From the NCBI GenBank assembly GCA_009746045.1, contig RPFO01000175.1, positions 2,913,634-2,977,633 on the forward strand: a stretch of DNA of 64,000 nt. Direction: 5' to 3'. Each line of letters starts with the position of its first letter. Positions within the stretch are counted from its first letter, which is position 1. The notes beneath the pieces are model-generated. The model ran no database searches. It was given only the letters and a program-made list of their open reading frames with translations, and had not been told where the DNA came from. This DNA comes from Mesostigma viride (taxonomy: Eukaryota; Streptophyta; Mesostigmatophyceae; Mesostigmatales; Mesostigmataceae). Positions 8,446 through 18,099 of this stretch are shown here, piece by piece. The position numbers and the translations under genes were made by a program.

Positions 8446-10897
8446 GCGCCAATGCTACTCGCCAGGCCTCAAGGCCAGCGAAAGTGTGACAATCCAGGTC
8501 TACATCATCAAAGGACATGGGGCTATGAGCAGCAAATGACCTTTTTGTGAGACCAAGAGAAGTCACACTGAGCTGGGCGGGTTCTACCAGCTCAGAAGCT
8601 GGGGGTATATCCCTTCCCCATTCTGCTCCTTTTACTGAACCGACACAGGCGGTCTTCCAATTTGCCTTCTGGAACATTTCAAGAGGCAAGAGACATCTGA
8701 ATGATTCCAGAGGAATTGGGTCACAATGGGTTTTTAGGAGACTCTTTGTGTTATTGGGGCCATCAACAATGGTAACACCGGGAGTCACCAAGAATGGCTG
8801 GCCAATGAGAGTGGGTCCCTTATAGCCATCAACAACACAAAGTGTCAAAGACTCACCCAAGAATGGGATAGTGATATTCCCAAGAACTTGATGATCAGTG
8901 TTACCCGCAAAGTCTTGGACAATAGTCCATGGACTGGGTTCAAGGGAATACTTATCCAGCAAAGCATTAAAGGGCGAGGTGACAGAGACCTCTGCTTTGG
9001 TATCCACATCAAAGCCATCAAGGTCCATGCCCTTCTCTAGAAGAGAAGTTATTTTGGCAATCTTTAGTGAGGGCTTGAGCTTCTTTACAATATCCCGAAG
9101 CTCTTGAGGATTGCCTCTCTTGCCGAGCTGAGTGTTCAACCTGGACAACCCCTCCTCAGCTTGTCTTCCTTGGGCTGGAATCCCATCAGTCTCCAAGGGC
9201 AATGGCTTATTACCAGGGTAATTGGATCCAAGCTTTGGCTGTTCAGACTGAAATATGTTATCCACCTGCCCAGGGGTCTCAAGCCCATGTTCCAACGGCC
9301 GGAGCTTCCGGTGCTGATCAGACACCCTATTATCCAACAAGTCAGCTTCATCCATATCATCCTGTGATATCCCAGTCAATGTCTTAGGCTGAGCTTGCTG
9401 AGTAGTAGGCTCCAGTTGATGGGAGGCCGCCCTTTCTGGTAGTTGGAGTCCAGCCTGTTCACTGGCCAAAGGTGGACAGGAAAGATTGGGAGATCCAAGT
9501 GCCTCTTCAGGGGCCATATTTTCCAGGGGATTTTCTTGAACGTTCATTGGATCTCTCTTCAATCTATTCCAAGCCAGATGATAAGTGGTCCCATTCCAGA
9601 CCACATCAGCAGTTTTCATCTCCAGGTCAACTGAGGTTATGGTCCCTGGACCCTGCCAATAACCACGTTTACCAGGAGCATTTTCTTTGTGGAAGATCAC
9701 CTGGTCTCCCACCTCAAATTTTAATGATTCTCCTCTCTGTTTATCCTTTTCACAGAGATGAGCATACTGTGCCCACCTCTGCTTACTCCATGCCTGCATG
9801 ATGTCATCAGGGTAGAGGCCACCTGCTAGTCCACGAAGTGAGACCAGCCGTGGAACACCACGCACCTTGATAGTATGAAAACCGTTGTTCATGGTGTTTT
9901 CCACTTTTGCAGCACCCAAACACCTGACAGCAAAAGTTGGTTTAAACATCTCAGGATAGTCCCCGGATATTACCAACTTCTTAAGCTCCTGTATATATCT
10001 GTCAACCTTGCCTTGGGCTTGGTGATCTTCACGACCTACAATCCTTAGGAAAGGCAGATCAGAGTATTTGGTCAGGCAGTTAAACTGCAAGTCCATCTGC
10101 AGTTTATGAATAACTGCAAACTTCTGCAGAATAACAAGTACTGCGGCATGGAGAGTATTCTCATCCCCTGCTGCCATAGGTTCAATTCCAATGTAGCCTG
10201 ACCATTCATCCACAGCCACCAAGTAAGGCAATTGCCTGTAATTGGTGAAGTAGAGGATATCAGCTTGTAGATTACCCCTACCATATGCAGGATGCTTTGC
10301 ATGACGTTTGGAAGGCTTGTTAGCACACAATTGGCACACACAATGTTCTCTGACATCTTGATAAGCCTGCCAGAGAGCCTTGTTATTAATGGCTTGAACA
10401 AGCCTAATGGCATTGTTTCCATGGCCACAGGCATCATGCAAACTCTTAGCCAGAGTCCTAAGATTAATACAATCATTAGGCTCAGGCTCTTCAGGACATG
10501 GACGGGCATCCACGTTCCTGGCAGAGCAAGAGTCCAAGTTTTTATTATCAATATAACAAGGATTATTGCTCTGAGGAGCTTGACTGTTAACAATATCAAT
10601 GGGTGCTTGGCTACAAGCAGGAGCTGCACCACATGTATTGTTCACAGATACGTTGCTCACCTGGGCAACACCATGTGGCATCTGTCTACAACCAGGAGCA
10701 GATCCACATGTATTATTTACAGGAAGAGTTCCCTCTGGGGTACTCTTTTTAATCCAGGCATGGATAGGAATGCCACAAACAGGGGCACTTTTACTGCTGC
10801 TCACTGGGGCAGCTTTACGGTCAGTAGGGGTTACTGCTGGAGCCCCTACCACCTGGCAGGCCTCATCTGCCATGAGTCCACTCTCATCAGCGTCCAT
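8405..10897 (-). CDS. INT-PR: copia1 integrase followed by protease-like domain
   Basis: The 830-residue frame starts with a Cys-rich leader in which VNNTCG is duplicated (residues 60-92). An HHCC zinc module follows: H154, H159, C188, C191. The integrase core has D213 (LQADILYF) and D269 (LQMDLQF), and at the third catalytic position D299 in GKVDRYIQEL, where copia integrases have Glu (VER). A GPG-containing C-terminal domain (QGPGTITSVD) lies near residue 415. After a linker comes a retropepsin-like module with DTKAEVSV at residues 632-639 and TLIGQPFL at 696-703. Canonical copia order is protease before integrase; here it is after. The upstream leader shows no protease motif. Confidence 0.85.
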   Translation of the reverse strand: MDADESGLMADEACQVVGAPAVTPTDRKAAPVSSSKSAPVCGIPIHAWIKKSTPEGTLPVNNTCGSAPGCRQMPHGVAQVSNVSVNNTCGAAPACSQAPIDIVNSQAPQSNNPCYIDNKNLDSCSARNVDARPCPEEPEPNDCINLRTLAKSLHDACGHGNNAIRLVQAINNKALWQAYQDVREHCVCQLCANKPSKRHAKHPAYGRGNLQADILYFTNYRQLPYLVAVDEWSGYIGIEPMAAGDENTLHAAVLVILQKFAVIHKLQMDLQFNCLTKYSDLPFLRIVGREDHQAQGKVDRYIQELKKLVISGDYPEMFKPTFAVRCLGAAKVENTMNNGFHTIKVRGVPRLVSLRGLAGGLYPDDIMQAWSKQRWAQYAHLCEKDKQRGESLKFEVGDQVIFHKENAPGKRGYWQGPGTITSVDLEMKTADVVWNGTTYHLAWNRLKRDPMNVQENPLENMAPEEALGSPNLSCPPLASEQAGLQLPERAASHQLEPTTQQAQPKTLTGISQDDMDEADLLDNRVSDQHRKLRPLEHGLETPGQVDNIFQSEQPKLGSNYPGNKPLPLETDGIPAQGRQAEEGLSRLNTQLGKRGNPQELRDIVKKLKPSLKIAKITSLLEKGMDLDGFDVDTKAEVSVTSPFNALLDKYSLEPSPWTIVQDFAGNTDHQVLGNITIPFLGESLTLCVVDGYKGPTLIGQPFLVTPGVTIVDGPNNTKSLLKTHCDPIPLESFRCLLPLEMFQKANWKTACVGSVKGAEWGRDIPPASELVEPAQLSVTSLGLTKRSFAAHSPMSFDDVDLDCHTFAGLEAWRVALARALHAGVANAGCF

Positions 10898-10935
10898 AAG
10901 GACGCTGTAGGGGTTATATAAACAGAGAGGATCAT

Positions 10936-12177
10936 CTAGTTTTTCTGCTGGTGCTTCCTCTTGCGGCCACGAGAGTTATTGCCACCCCGCGGCTGAGAAG
11001 CATCACCACCACGCGGCTGGGAAGCGTCACCACCACGCGGCTGAGAAGCGTCGCCATCACGAAGGGCACCGCTCTTGACGGCTTGGGAGATCTGCTGCAG
11101 CAGCTTGAGGACCTCCATCTGGGTATCCTTGGGTCCAGCGCCCGCCTTGCTCCTGCAGGCAGACGCATCATGTCCAGAATTGCCACAAGACTTGCACTTG
11201 CGAAAGTAGCAATCCTTAGCCAGATGGTTAGTCCTATTACAGAAAGTGCAGGGAGGGAAGGACTCAGAATTAGCGACAACCTTACCCTTACATGCGCGGC
11301 GTGTGTGCCCGGGCTGCCCGCAGTTGTAGCAGAAGATTTCCCGTTGCTGCTCCATCACCATGGCGACACGAGGCACCTCCGCGGCACCTCCTTCTCTGGA
11401 AACACGGGTTTGATTCGTCAGGAGCTCCTTGAGGTGAGCTCTGCATCGGTGAGTGTCGCACAGGTAACCGCGGCAGTTGGCGACCAAATTCCGTTTCTCG
11501 GATTCGGACAGAGCACAGTTTTGGATCCATCGGAGATTCACCGCTTCGTCAGGCCACCGGAGCCCCTGCTTCTCCAGCATGTCGTAGTAAGAGTTGAGGT
11601 GCTCGATGATGGTCTGCCCGGGCTTCGGCTTTGCATCTACAAATTCCTCGATCTCGTCGCAGGTTTTGGCAGTGATAGAACGAAGAAAAGTCTCCCTCGC
11701 TCGGCGCAGAAACTCGAACGGCGACCACCGCAGACGCTGTGCTCTATCCAGCAGCGAAATCCACTCTGGGTGGTTTTTCTCGCGGTCTCCCAGCGGGGTT
11801 CCACGAAGAAACTCCAGCCAGTCCGGAATGATGTCTCGGTTGCCCGCGAGCCTGCGGAAAAACGGCCCAAGAGAGCTTACAAAGCGATCCCGGTCTGCTT
11901 GAATAGCACCAGGCACCAGCGGGGCTGGAACCCATTTCTTGATTGCCGACAGCAGCTTCGCCTCTTGAAGCAAGGTCTCCCGCCGAAGCACCTTATCACG
12001 CGCACGCTGGTTGTCACTACTAGTACTTCCCTGCCCGCAGCCCTCCTCCCGGGGCTGGTCGGACATATTCTTATTGTCATCCCTGTGCTCGCCTGGGCCA
12101 GGGTCGACAGAAAATTGAGCCGGTCCGTGCTCACCAGGGCCAGACCTCTGCTCTGAAAAATTGTCGTCCGAAGACAT
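10936..12177 (-). CDS. gag: copia1 Gag with three zinc knuckles
   Basis: I place the start at the ATG at 12177 (MSSDDNFSEQ), giving 413 residues; the frame is open upstream to a TTG but that lies against the LTR. Three CCHC-like knuckles follow one another: CYNCGQPGHTRRAC, CTFCNRTNHLAKDC and CKSCGNSGHDASAC. The C-terminus has a tandem octapeptide DASQPRGG, three copies, then a basic tail. Only about 13 bp separate the LTR from this ATG. The stop lies 38 bp before the integrase frame. Confidence 0.87.
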   Translation of the reverse strand: MSSDDNFSEQRSGPGEHGPAQFSVDPGPGEHRDDNKNMSDQPREEGCGQGSTSSDNQRARDKVLRRETLLQEAKLLSAIKKWVPAPLVPGAIQADRDRFVSSLGPFFRRLAGNRDIIPDWLEFLRGTPLGDREKNHPEWISLLDRAQRLRWSPFEFLRRARETFLRSITAKTCDEIEEFVDAKPKPGQTIIEHLNSYYDMLEKQGLRWPDEAVNLRWIQNCALSESEKRNLVANCRGYLCDTHRCRAHLKELLTNQTRVSREGGAAEVPRVAMVMEQQREIFCYNCGQPGHTRRACKGKVVANSESFPPCTFCNRTNHLAKDCYFRKCKSCGNSGHDASACRSKAGAGPKDTQMEVLKLLQQISQAVKSGALRDGDASQPRGGDASQPRGGDASQPRGGNNSRGRKRKHQQKN

Positions 12178-12181
12178 TGCA

Positions 12182-12190
12182 ATGAATACA
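12182..12190 (-). promoter_or_regulatory. Candidate primer-binding site of copia1
   Basis: Read on the minus strand, the nine bases immediately after the 5' LTR are TGTATTCAT. The identical nonamer follows the 5' LTR of copia2 (63175-63183), although the leaders then diverge. The position fits a primer-binding site. It does not start with TGG, so it is not complementary to a tRNA CCA end. An internal tRNA fragment may prime, as is known for some copia elements. Confidence 0.5.
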
Positions 12191-12326
12191 AGTTGCAATA
12201 AAAAGGTATCTTGCTTGATGCGTTATGCATAAAACAAAGGCTCTTCTTTATTTCTTTACGTTGTTGTCGTTGTTGCATAATTCGTCTTCGTTGCGCATGT
12301 ATTCTATTGCGCTTGGCACCTTCATC
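12191..12326 (-). repeat. copia1 right LTR, first piece
   Basis: It aligns with 6222-6357 of the left LTR. It breaks off after ACCTTCATC (12318-12326), the 9-bp target duplication of the Mutator-like insertion. The same nonamer recurs at 26116-26124, where LTR sequence resumes. Confidence 0.92.
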
Positions 12327-13145
12327 GGACCATATTTTTCAGACTCATGAGTCTGGATGCGCATCCAGACTCACCCGAGCCTAGTGGCGCGGTACTCCAA
12401 GCAGGTCCGTAGCAGGTCCGTAGCCTGCATACACGGCTCGCCCCTGGGCGGCGTGGGACACAACAACAACAACAAGGCTCGCCTGTCGGCCGGTGGGCCT
12501 GCGGGCGCGTAAATTACTCAATTAGGCGCCGTAAGTGCAAGACAGCAGACCTCCGGCAGCCTTGGCGGGAGAAACATTCCGGATATTAACGGGGGCGGCA
12601 TGGACATTTACCTAAACGTAGATCGACGTTTCAATATCTTGTTTCTAAGCACGCAAGTTAGCGTTAATTTCAATCCGATAGATAAGGCATTTTATCATGG
12701 ATTTTCTCCAGAGCTTGACAGTGTTTGTCGTGGACGACTGGTCCAATCCAGTAAATCAAGTGTCGGCATTACTATCGATTGTTCCTTTGGATTGCTGCAT
12801 TTGCCAATTGAGCTTCAATTCGAAGAGTGATATTGCCTTGTTATGTTGCCAGGCGGAGCAAATGTTGCCAGGCGAGTTACCGTCGACTGTGCTCGCCATC
12901 ACCTTGCAACAGTTGTAAGTACATGCAACTGGCGAGCGGGGTTGCTGGTGCTCTTTTCTTTCCTGCGAGCTGTCTTGGTTCTTCTGCGTTGTGCATTGTT
13001 TCTCGATGCATGTAGGAGCGCGCATATAAGCGGGCTTGCTTTCTTTGGGTCAGGTCCCGATGGTGCGTTGTCAATCGAGGGAGCCCATCATAATTATTTT
13101 TATTATTTTTATTTTTTATTTTGAAGCAGGCGTGCTTGCTGGGTA
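12327..13145 (+). repeat. Left terminal inverted repeat of the Mutator-like element
   Basis: It begins GGACCATATTTTT and then carries two adjacent palindromes, CAGACTCATGAGTCTG and GGATGCGCATCC. It is the inverted counterpart of 25400-26115. A 40-bp AT-rich stretch near 13088-13125 is extra relative to the other arm. Short open frames within it are mirrored in the other arm and are not convincing genes. Confidence 0.88.
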
Positions 13146-13215
13146 TGGTTATATACTTGTGGTTATATACTTCATACTTATGGCTATATACTTTATAGTA
13201 TTGTTCGCTGCCGAG

Positions 13216-13383
13216 CAGCCATGGCTTTCATGGCTTTCATGGCTGTCATGGCTGTCATGGCTGTCATGGCTGTCATGGCTGTCATGGCTGTCATGGCTGT
13301 CATGGCTGTCATGGCTGTCATGGCTGTCATGGCTGTCATGGCTGTCATGGCTGTCATGGCTGTCATGGCTATCATGACTGCCA
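13216..13383 (+). repeat. 9-bp satellite (ATGGCTGTC)n, about 18 copies
   Basis: Near-perfect tandem copies of ATGGCTGTC. The inverse-complement unit forms another array at 23968-24212 in the same transposon. Long open frames such as MAVMAVMAV or WLSWLS are only consequences of the repeat. Confidence 0.95.
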
Positions 13384-14580
13384 TTGTTGGCGCCGCTGTC
13401 GTCGCATGCATTCAGTACTGCCTAGGTGTCTTGCATCGCTGACTTTTGTACCTGTTTGCATCTCTGGGTTATTAACATAGCTGTATTGCTTGCATTGGTG
13501 GCTGTCTGTGATTGTTTCCCTTGTTGGTGCATGTGGTGATGGAGCATGGGCCTCTGTTGAGAGGTCACATAGCACTGACAGTGCTGTACACAATGTGCGG
13601 CAATTTTTGCCAGGGCGCCACCTTTCCTCGTCTGAGTGGGCCCCACCCGCAATCAGCCTCAACTAGATATCTAGGTACTGGGAGATTGGGGATGTGATAT
13701 CATCTTCGTGGTAAGTGCTCGCTGTGCTTGCTGCATATGTGCTGGCTAGTGTTGGCATGTTGCTGGCTTGCTGGCTTGCTGGCTTTCTTGCATGCATCAT
13801 GTGCATCTCTTGCGTTGCTGATGTGAACAGAGGGGTCTGGGCTACATGCGGTTTGCAAGTGCTGCTATCTGCTTCCGTTGCTGCTATCTGCTACCTTGGC
13901 CAGAGCTAAGCTGATGGTGTTCGCCGCCAACAACTGGCTAAGGGCGAGCAGAGCATTTTCAATGTCACACGAGCTGCCTACCTCAATCATGAACTTGCTG
14001 GATGCATTGGGGTGTTACCCATGTGGTTCACTCTTGTTGGAATAATACCGTGTATCTGTTGCTTTCTCGCGCTCTACCTGTGTGTACAACTTCCATTACA
14101 AACCCAAATGACAGGCTTTTTTGTCTTATTCTTGTACTTGATGTTGCAAGTATATAGCAATACTGTGACATACCATCTGGGTATGTCATGGAGAAGGCCT
14201 GCCTGACTGCCTTATTATTGTACCCACCCCGGTGCAGGAAGGGATTTCACTACATGCATGCATTGTAGATGCCCTTGCGAAGTGAGTCCATTGAACCCAT
14301 CATAGCTTCTCATATATATGCTTGCACGTGGTGCATGTAATGGAATGCGTGCGGCATGATTCTTGAAAATGCCAGCACGTGCCCTAGGTAATTCAAATCG
14401 TTTTGTCGTACCACCGTGGCTCCACATCTGCTCCTTCCATCCACATGCATCACTTGCAGTGTGGTGTCTCACCATTATTCAATAACATGTGGTCTCTCAC
14501 CATTAATAACTCGTTCATTCATTTAATTACAGTGATCAAGCGGTCGACCCGATGGGGAGCTCCGCGGAGCACCCGTGTAA
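13384..14580. other. Mutator-like element interior, no gene recognised
   Basis: Only short frames without recognisable motifs. I see no transposase and no second repeat copy inside the window. Confidence 0.5.
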
Positions 14581-14584
14581 TAGG

Positions 14585-15000
14585 CAAACTCGTACTCCCG
14601 TTGGGGAGTCATGCACGTCCGAGTGTTAACCCCGATGGATGGATGGATGGATGGATGGATGGATGGATGGATGCCATCCATCCATCCAGTGGATGGATGG
14701 ATGGATGGATGGATGGATGGATGGATGGATGGATGGATGGATGGATGGATGGATGGATGGGTGGGTGGGTGGGTGGGTGGGTGGGTGGGTGGGTGGGTGG
14801 GTGGGTGGGTGGGTGGGTGGGTGGGTGGGTGGGTGGGTGGGTGGGTGGGTGGGTGGGTGGGTGGGTGGGTGGGTGGGTGGGTGGGTGGGTGGGTGGGTGG
14901 GTGGGTGGGTGGGTGGGTGGGTGGGTGGGTGGGTGGGTGGGTGGGTGGGTGGGTGGGGGCACACAATCCTACCGGTCTTTTCTATCTAGATGGAGCTAGT
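14585..15000 (-). mobile_element. LINE 3' untranslated end with expanded microsatellite
   Basis: Read on the minus strand, the order is ACCGGTAGGATTGTG, a (CCCA/CCAT)n run, CGGGGTTAA, then a terminal hairpin, degenerate here, containing ACTCCC-CAAC-GGGAGT. The same order occurs at 54895-54975, where the CCAT run is only about four units. The satellite here is therefore an expansion of a short run inside a LINE 3' UTR. Confidence 0.7.
14636..14957 (+). repeat. (GGAT)n and (GGGT)n microsatellite
   Basis: GGAT units run from 14636 to about 14760 with one internal inverted patch (CCATCCATCCATCC at about 14672-14687). GGGT units run from about 14758 to 14957, roughly 50 copies. Glycine/tryptophan and His/Pro open frames here are repeat artefacts. 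The G-runs could form quadruplexes. Confidence 0.96.
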
Positions 15001-15522
15001 GGTCTCTCTTGGCATTCTTCCCCTAGGTGCAAATACGCTTCTTCCCCACAGTACGTGGGCCAGGGATGGGCAAGGCGGCAAGCAAGCAAGCACACACTGA
15101 CGTACATGCCACAGCCGGAGTACCATGATAACCACATTAATATAAGAACACAAACGTTAAATATATAATCAAAAAACTAAAAGCTAAATTAAAGCCTGAA
15201 TACATGCCTAACTGTGCGTGCAGGAGCAAACTAGCCCCCATGCAAATAGAGTGTGTCAGGACTCGGGAAGCTGTACGCCGTTTTGTCACAACTGATGGGA
15301 TATTTAAACACTGTCCCATGCACCACCATGATCTCGAGGGTTGAGGCTAGCTCCATGTTCGATTCCTAATGAAAGCACCTTTCAAATATATACTTTTTTA
15401 GTTCATTACAACCGGCCAAGGATAACCATGTCGTATACACTCCGTGTGGCCCAGCCACATTTTCACGCTTGCTCTCTCTACCCTACCAAGTAGAATCCCT
15501 AGCCCTAGCCCTTACCCCTCCC
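15001..15522. other. Mutator-like element interior, no gene recognised
   Basis: No coding motif. It ends at the LINE target duplication TCACATGTATT (15523-15533). Confidence 0.5.
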
Positions 15523-16653
15523 TCACATGTATTAAAAAATTAAATTAAATTAAATTATAACATGCCTCCGTGGGGAGGTCATGTAGCACATATTCCATGA
15601 TGGATGGGGTGGAGGAAGCCTGTCACGTCCGTGATCATTTACGTCCGTGCACTCAAGAAGTTACGCGGTTGCCGTAATCGGAATCGTTACCGACGTTTGG
15701 TTGGTTCCGATTCAGTAGGCCGCAGGCTTTGTTCCTTGGGCCGGTGTGGAGCGCCGCGCCGGAAAGGCCTGAATTTCTAGAGTGACAGTCTTAGGTGACC
15801 TGACTTAGGTTCAGGCGCAAGACTTTGGGGCGCAAATCCTTGGTGGCTTGCGCAATATTCCGGTGCGTGACATTTGGCAGTTATGAATCTTTTGTATTGT
15901 CCAGACGGAATGATGTTCAGTCCATCTGACAAAGCTAGATACGCAGATCGCAGTGTGCGGTGTGCTGGCTCGCACGTGGCTGTCGAACAGACTTGCTCTA
16001 CATTTTGCTGGCAGTCTAACTGCACGTCAGGCGGCTTGCTGGCAAATGCGACAGCGCATGGATGCCGGGATTTTTGGAGGTATTTAGGAGCACAGCAGCG
16101 GCCATGGTGGTCGTTGTTCGCTCGTTACTCTCCCTCACAACTTGGTGTTGTCGTCAAGGGGTTTAATAGTGGAACAATCCGGAGCAGCCCCCGAGAGTGG
16201 TTGCAATGAGTAATTGTCATGAGATTGGTTGACGGAAGTGATAACTGTTTGGTTTCGTCAAGATGATGTGTGTATTGTGGGCGAGACTCGGGAAGGAACC
16301 CGGTCGTCGTTGGCCAGTGAGCCATAGCTGGGGTAAGCGGGATAGGTAGACAGGATAGGGGGCGCTAAAGGACACTGCCAGCCGTAAGCCAAGCGGAGCA
16401 GTGTGGCGTCACCCGAGGCCTGCTAGGTTATCAAGAACCGCTTAGCCTTATTTGTACAGTGACGCACAAGTACGACATTATACGACTAGACAACACTTGT
16501 ATTCTTGTCGATGTCTTTTGAAATTAAATGTGAATGGTTTGGTTGCTTTCCAAATATATAAAGCATCATGGTTTTATTCTACACCTGGCTGGCTACGGAA
16601 TTGCCTGTCATGAGGTCGGCGGCCAAGTATGTCCGTGACCTGCATCTCACAGG

Positions 16654-18069
16654 ATTTCGAGTATGCGCTATAATTTCGAGTAATGAAAAGAGGGCTCTCA
16701 GCCGAGGACAAGGAACTGTCCCTCGTGCCTGATGACCACCTTCTTGATCCCCTTGTGTACCGTCGCGTGCCGCGTGTGAATATCCTTGCTGGGGCGTTAG
16801 CTAGACGCTCCAACTACTCTAATTGCGACAATATGATGGTGCAAGAGGGTGCTTTTGCCTCCCCTGCTATAGAACCATGCTTTCACAACACACACTTTGC
16901 ACAGTCTGATGATGAAGCCGCACATGCGGAATTTATTGAGAAAGTTAATACAATTACAACACGTTGATAGTCTCAATATCGATGCACTCCATGCTCACGA
17001 GCCCGCAGTTAGGCAGCGCTCCATGACATGCTACCGGCCTTGCTCCCAAGGAAAGGGAGAAACACGAAGGCCACTAACGAGAGACTCGAAGAGACTACAC
17101 GCTGCGTGAGAGTCCTCTTCGACTATGAACCAAACCATTCGTCATGCCACACGCATGACACACGCCACACTTGTCAGTCCAGCCAGGAATGCCAAAACTA
17201 TCTTGCTGCCTGAACCATGCAAATAGAAACCGCATTCCAGTTGCCGTCCTGGCTTTCTACCACACATGCCAACAAAAGCAGGAAGGCATCCCGACAAATC
17301 TAAATTGCTACCCTGTTGCCGATCTCATCTCCTAGAGGCTCCGGCATTTCTGTCCCTGGGAATGTCCGACATTGAGTCACGTCCAGCAAGGTCGAAGCAT
17401 AATATCCTTCAGACAATCTGCACGCTCACACCTTGCGTGTGAGTGGCCCAGCAAACATTGCGTCTAATCGTTCCTTTCTAGAAGAAATCCCTTTGTAGGG
17501 CTGCCAGCGATTTCGCATTCATTCCAGCGATCTGGCTCCGCACCGCAAATTGTCCTTTTCCATTTTCTGTCCAGTCCTCATAACGTTGACCCGCTATTCT
17601 ACACCACAAAGACACCTGGCCTGTCAATAGCCTCGGCGCTGTTGAAGTCCAGCAGTCCAGCTTCAGCTCCAGCTGTCCACTAACACGCGTATGATCCTCT
17701 CGACGCTGCGCACTTGTGCTGCCGTCCGCTCAAGTCAGTGCTGCGCGCCCAGCTGTGCCTGGCCCGGCGCGCGTGCACGTACACTTTCGTCCGCTCTTAT
17801 GCTGCAAGTGCTAGTGTCCCCCCCGGTCACTAGCCTTTGTCGAAAATGCGTAGAAAACAAATTCCTTGCGCACGTCACCGGTCTTGTGCATAGTGGGCGC
17901 CCGGATGACATAGCTCGCGTCCGTGACAGCTGTCGCGTCTGCGTGCCACAATCTCCGGCGCCACCATGGCGGCTGGCCACTCAGCTTAATTTGGTAAAAC
18001 CCAAATGAGCTGAGCTGACGTGCCTGCCTTAACTGCATGCCCTGTGGGGTGGGCGAGGACCTGTCCCAT
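16654..18069 (-). other. Downstream region of gypsy3, probable 3' LTR
   Basis: A minus-strand purine run (AGGGGGGGAATCA, about 18069-18081) follows the stop codon of the polyprotein, as a polypurine tract should. The next bases TGGGACAGG could open the 3' LTR. With no second LTR in the window its other end is unknown. The small plus-strand frame at 16683-16967 (94 residues) has no recognisable motif. Confidence 0.45.
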
Positions 18070-18099
18070 GATTCCCCCCCTCGCTGGCGACCGGCCCCA

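Noticed and set aside
6222-12326. Simple tandem duplication explaining the 6.2-kb and 12.2-kb repeats
   Set aside because: The repeats bracket copia genes, have primer-site and purine-tract neighbours, and the second copy continues at 26125 with a matching CATAC flank.
13193-13442. Open frames rich in MAV, WLS or TAM triplets
   Set aside because: They are translations of a 9-bp satellite; the same occurs in all frames and on both strands.
14403-15168. Gly-Trp and His-Pro rich proteins up to about 200 residues
   Set aside because: Translations of (GGAT)n/(GGGT)n; no start context or domain.
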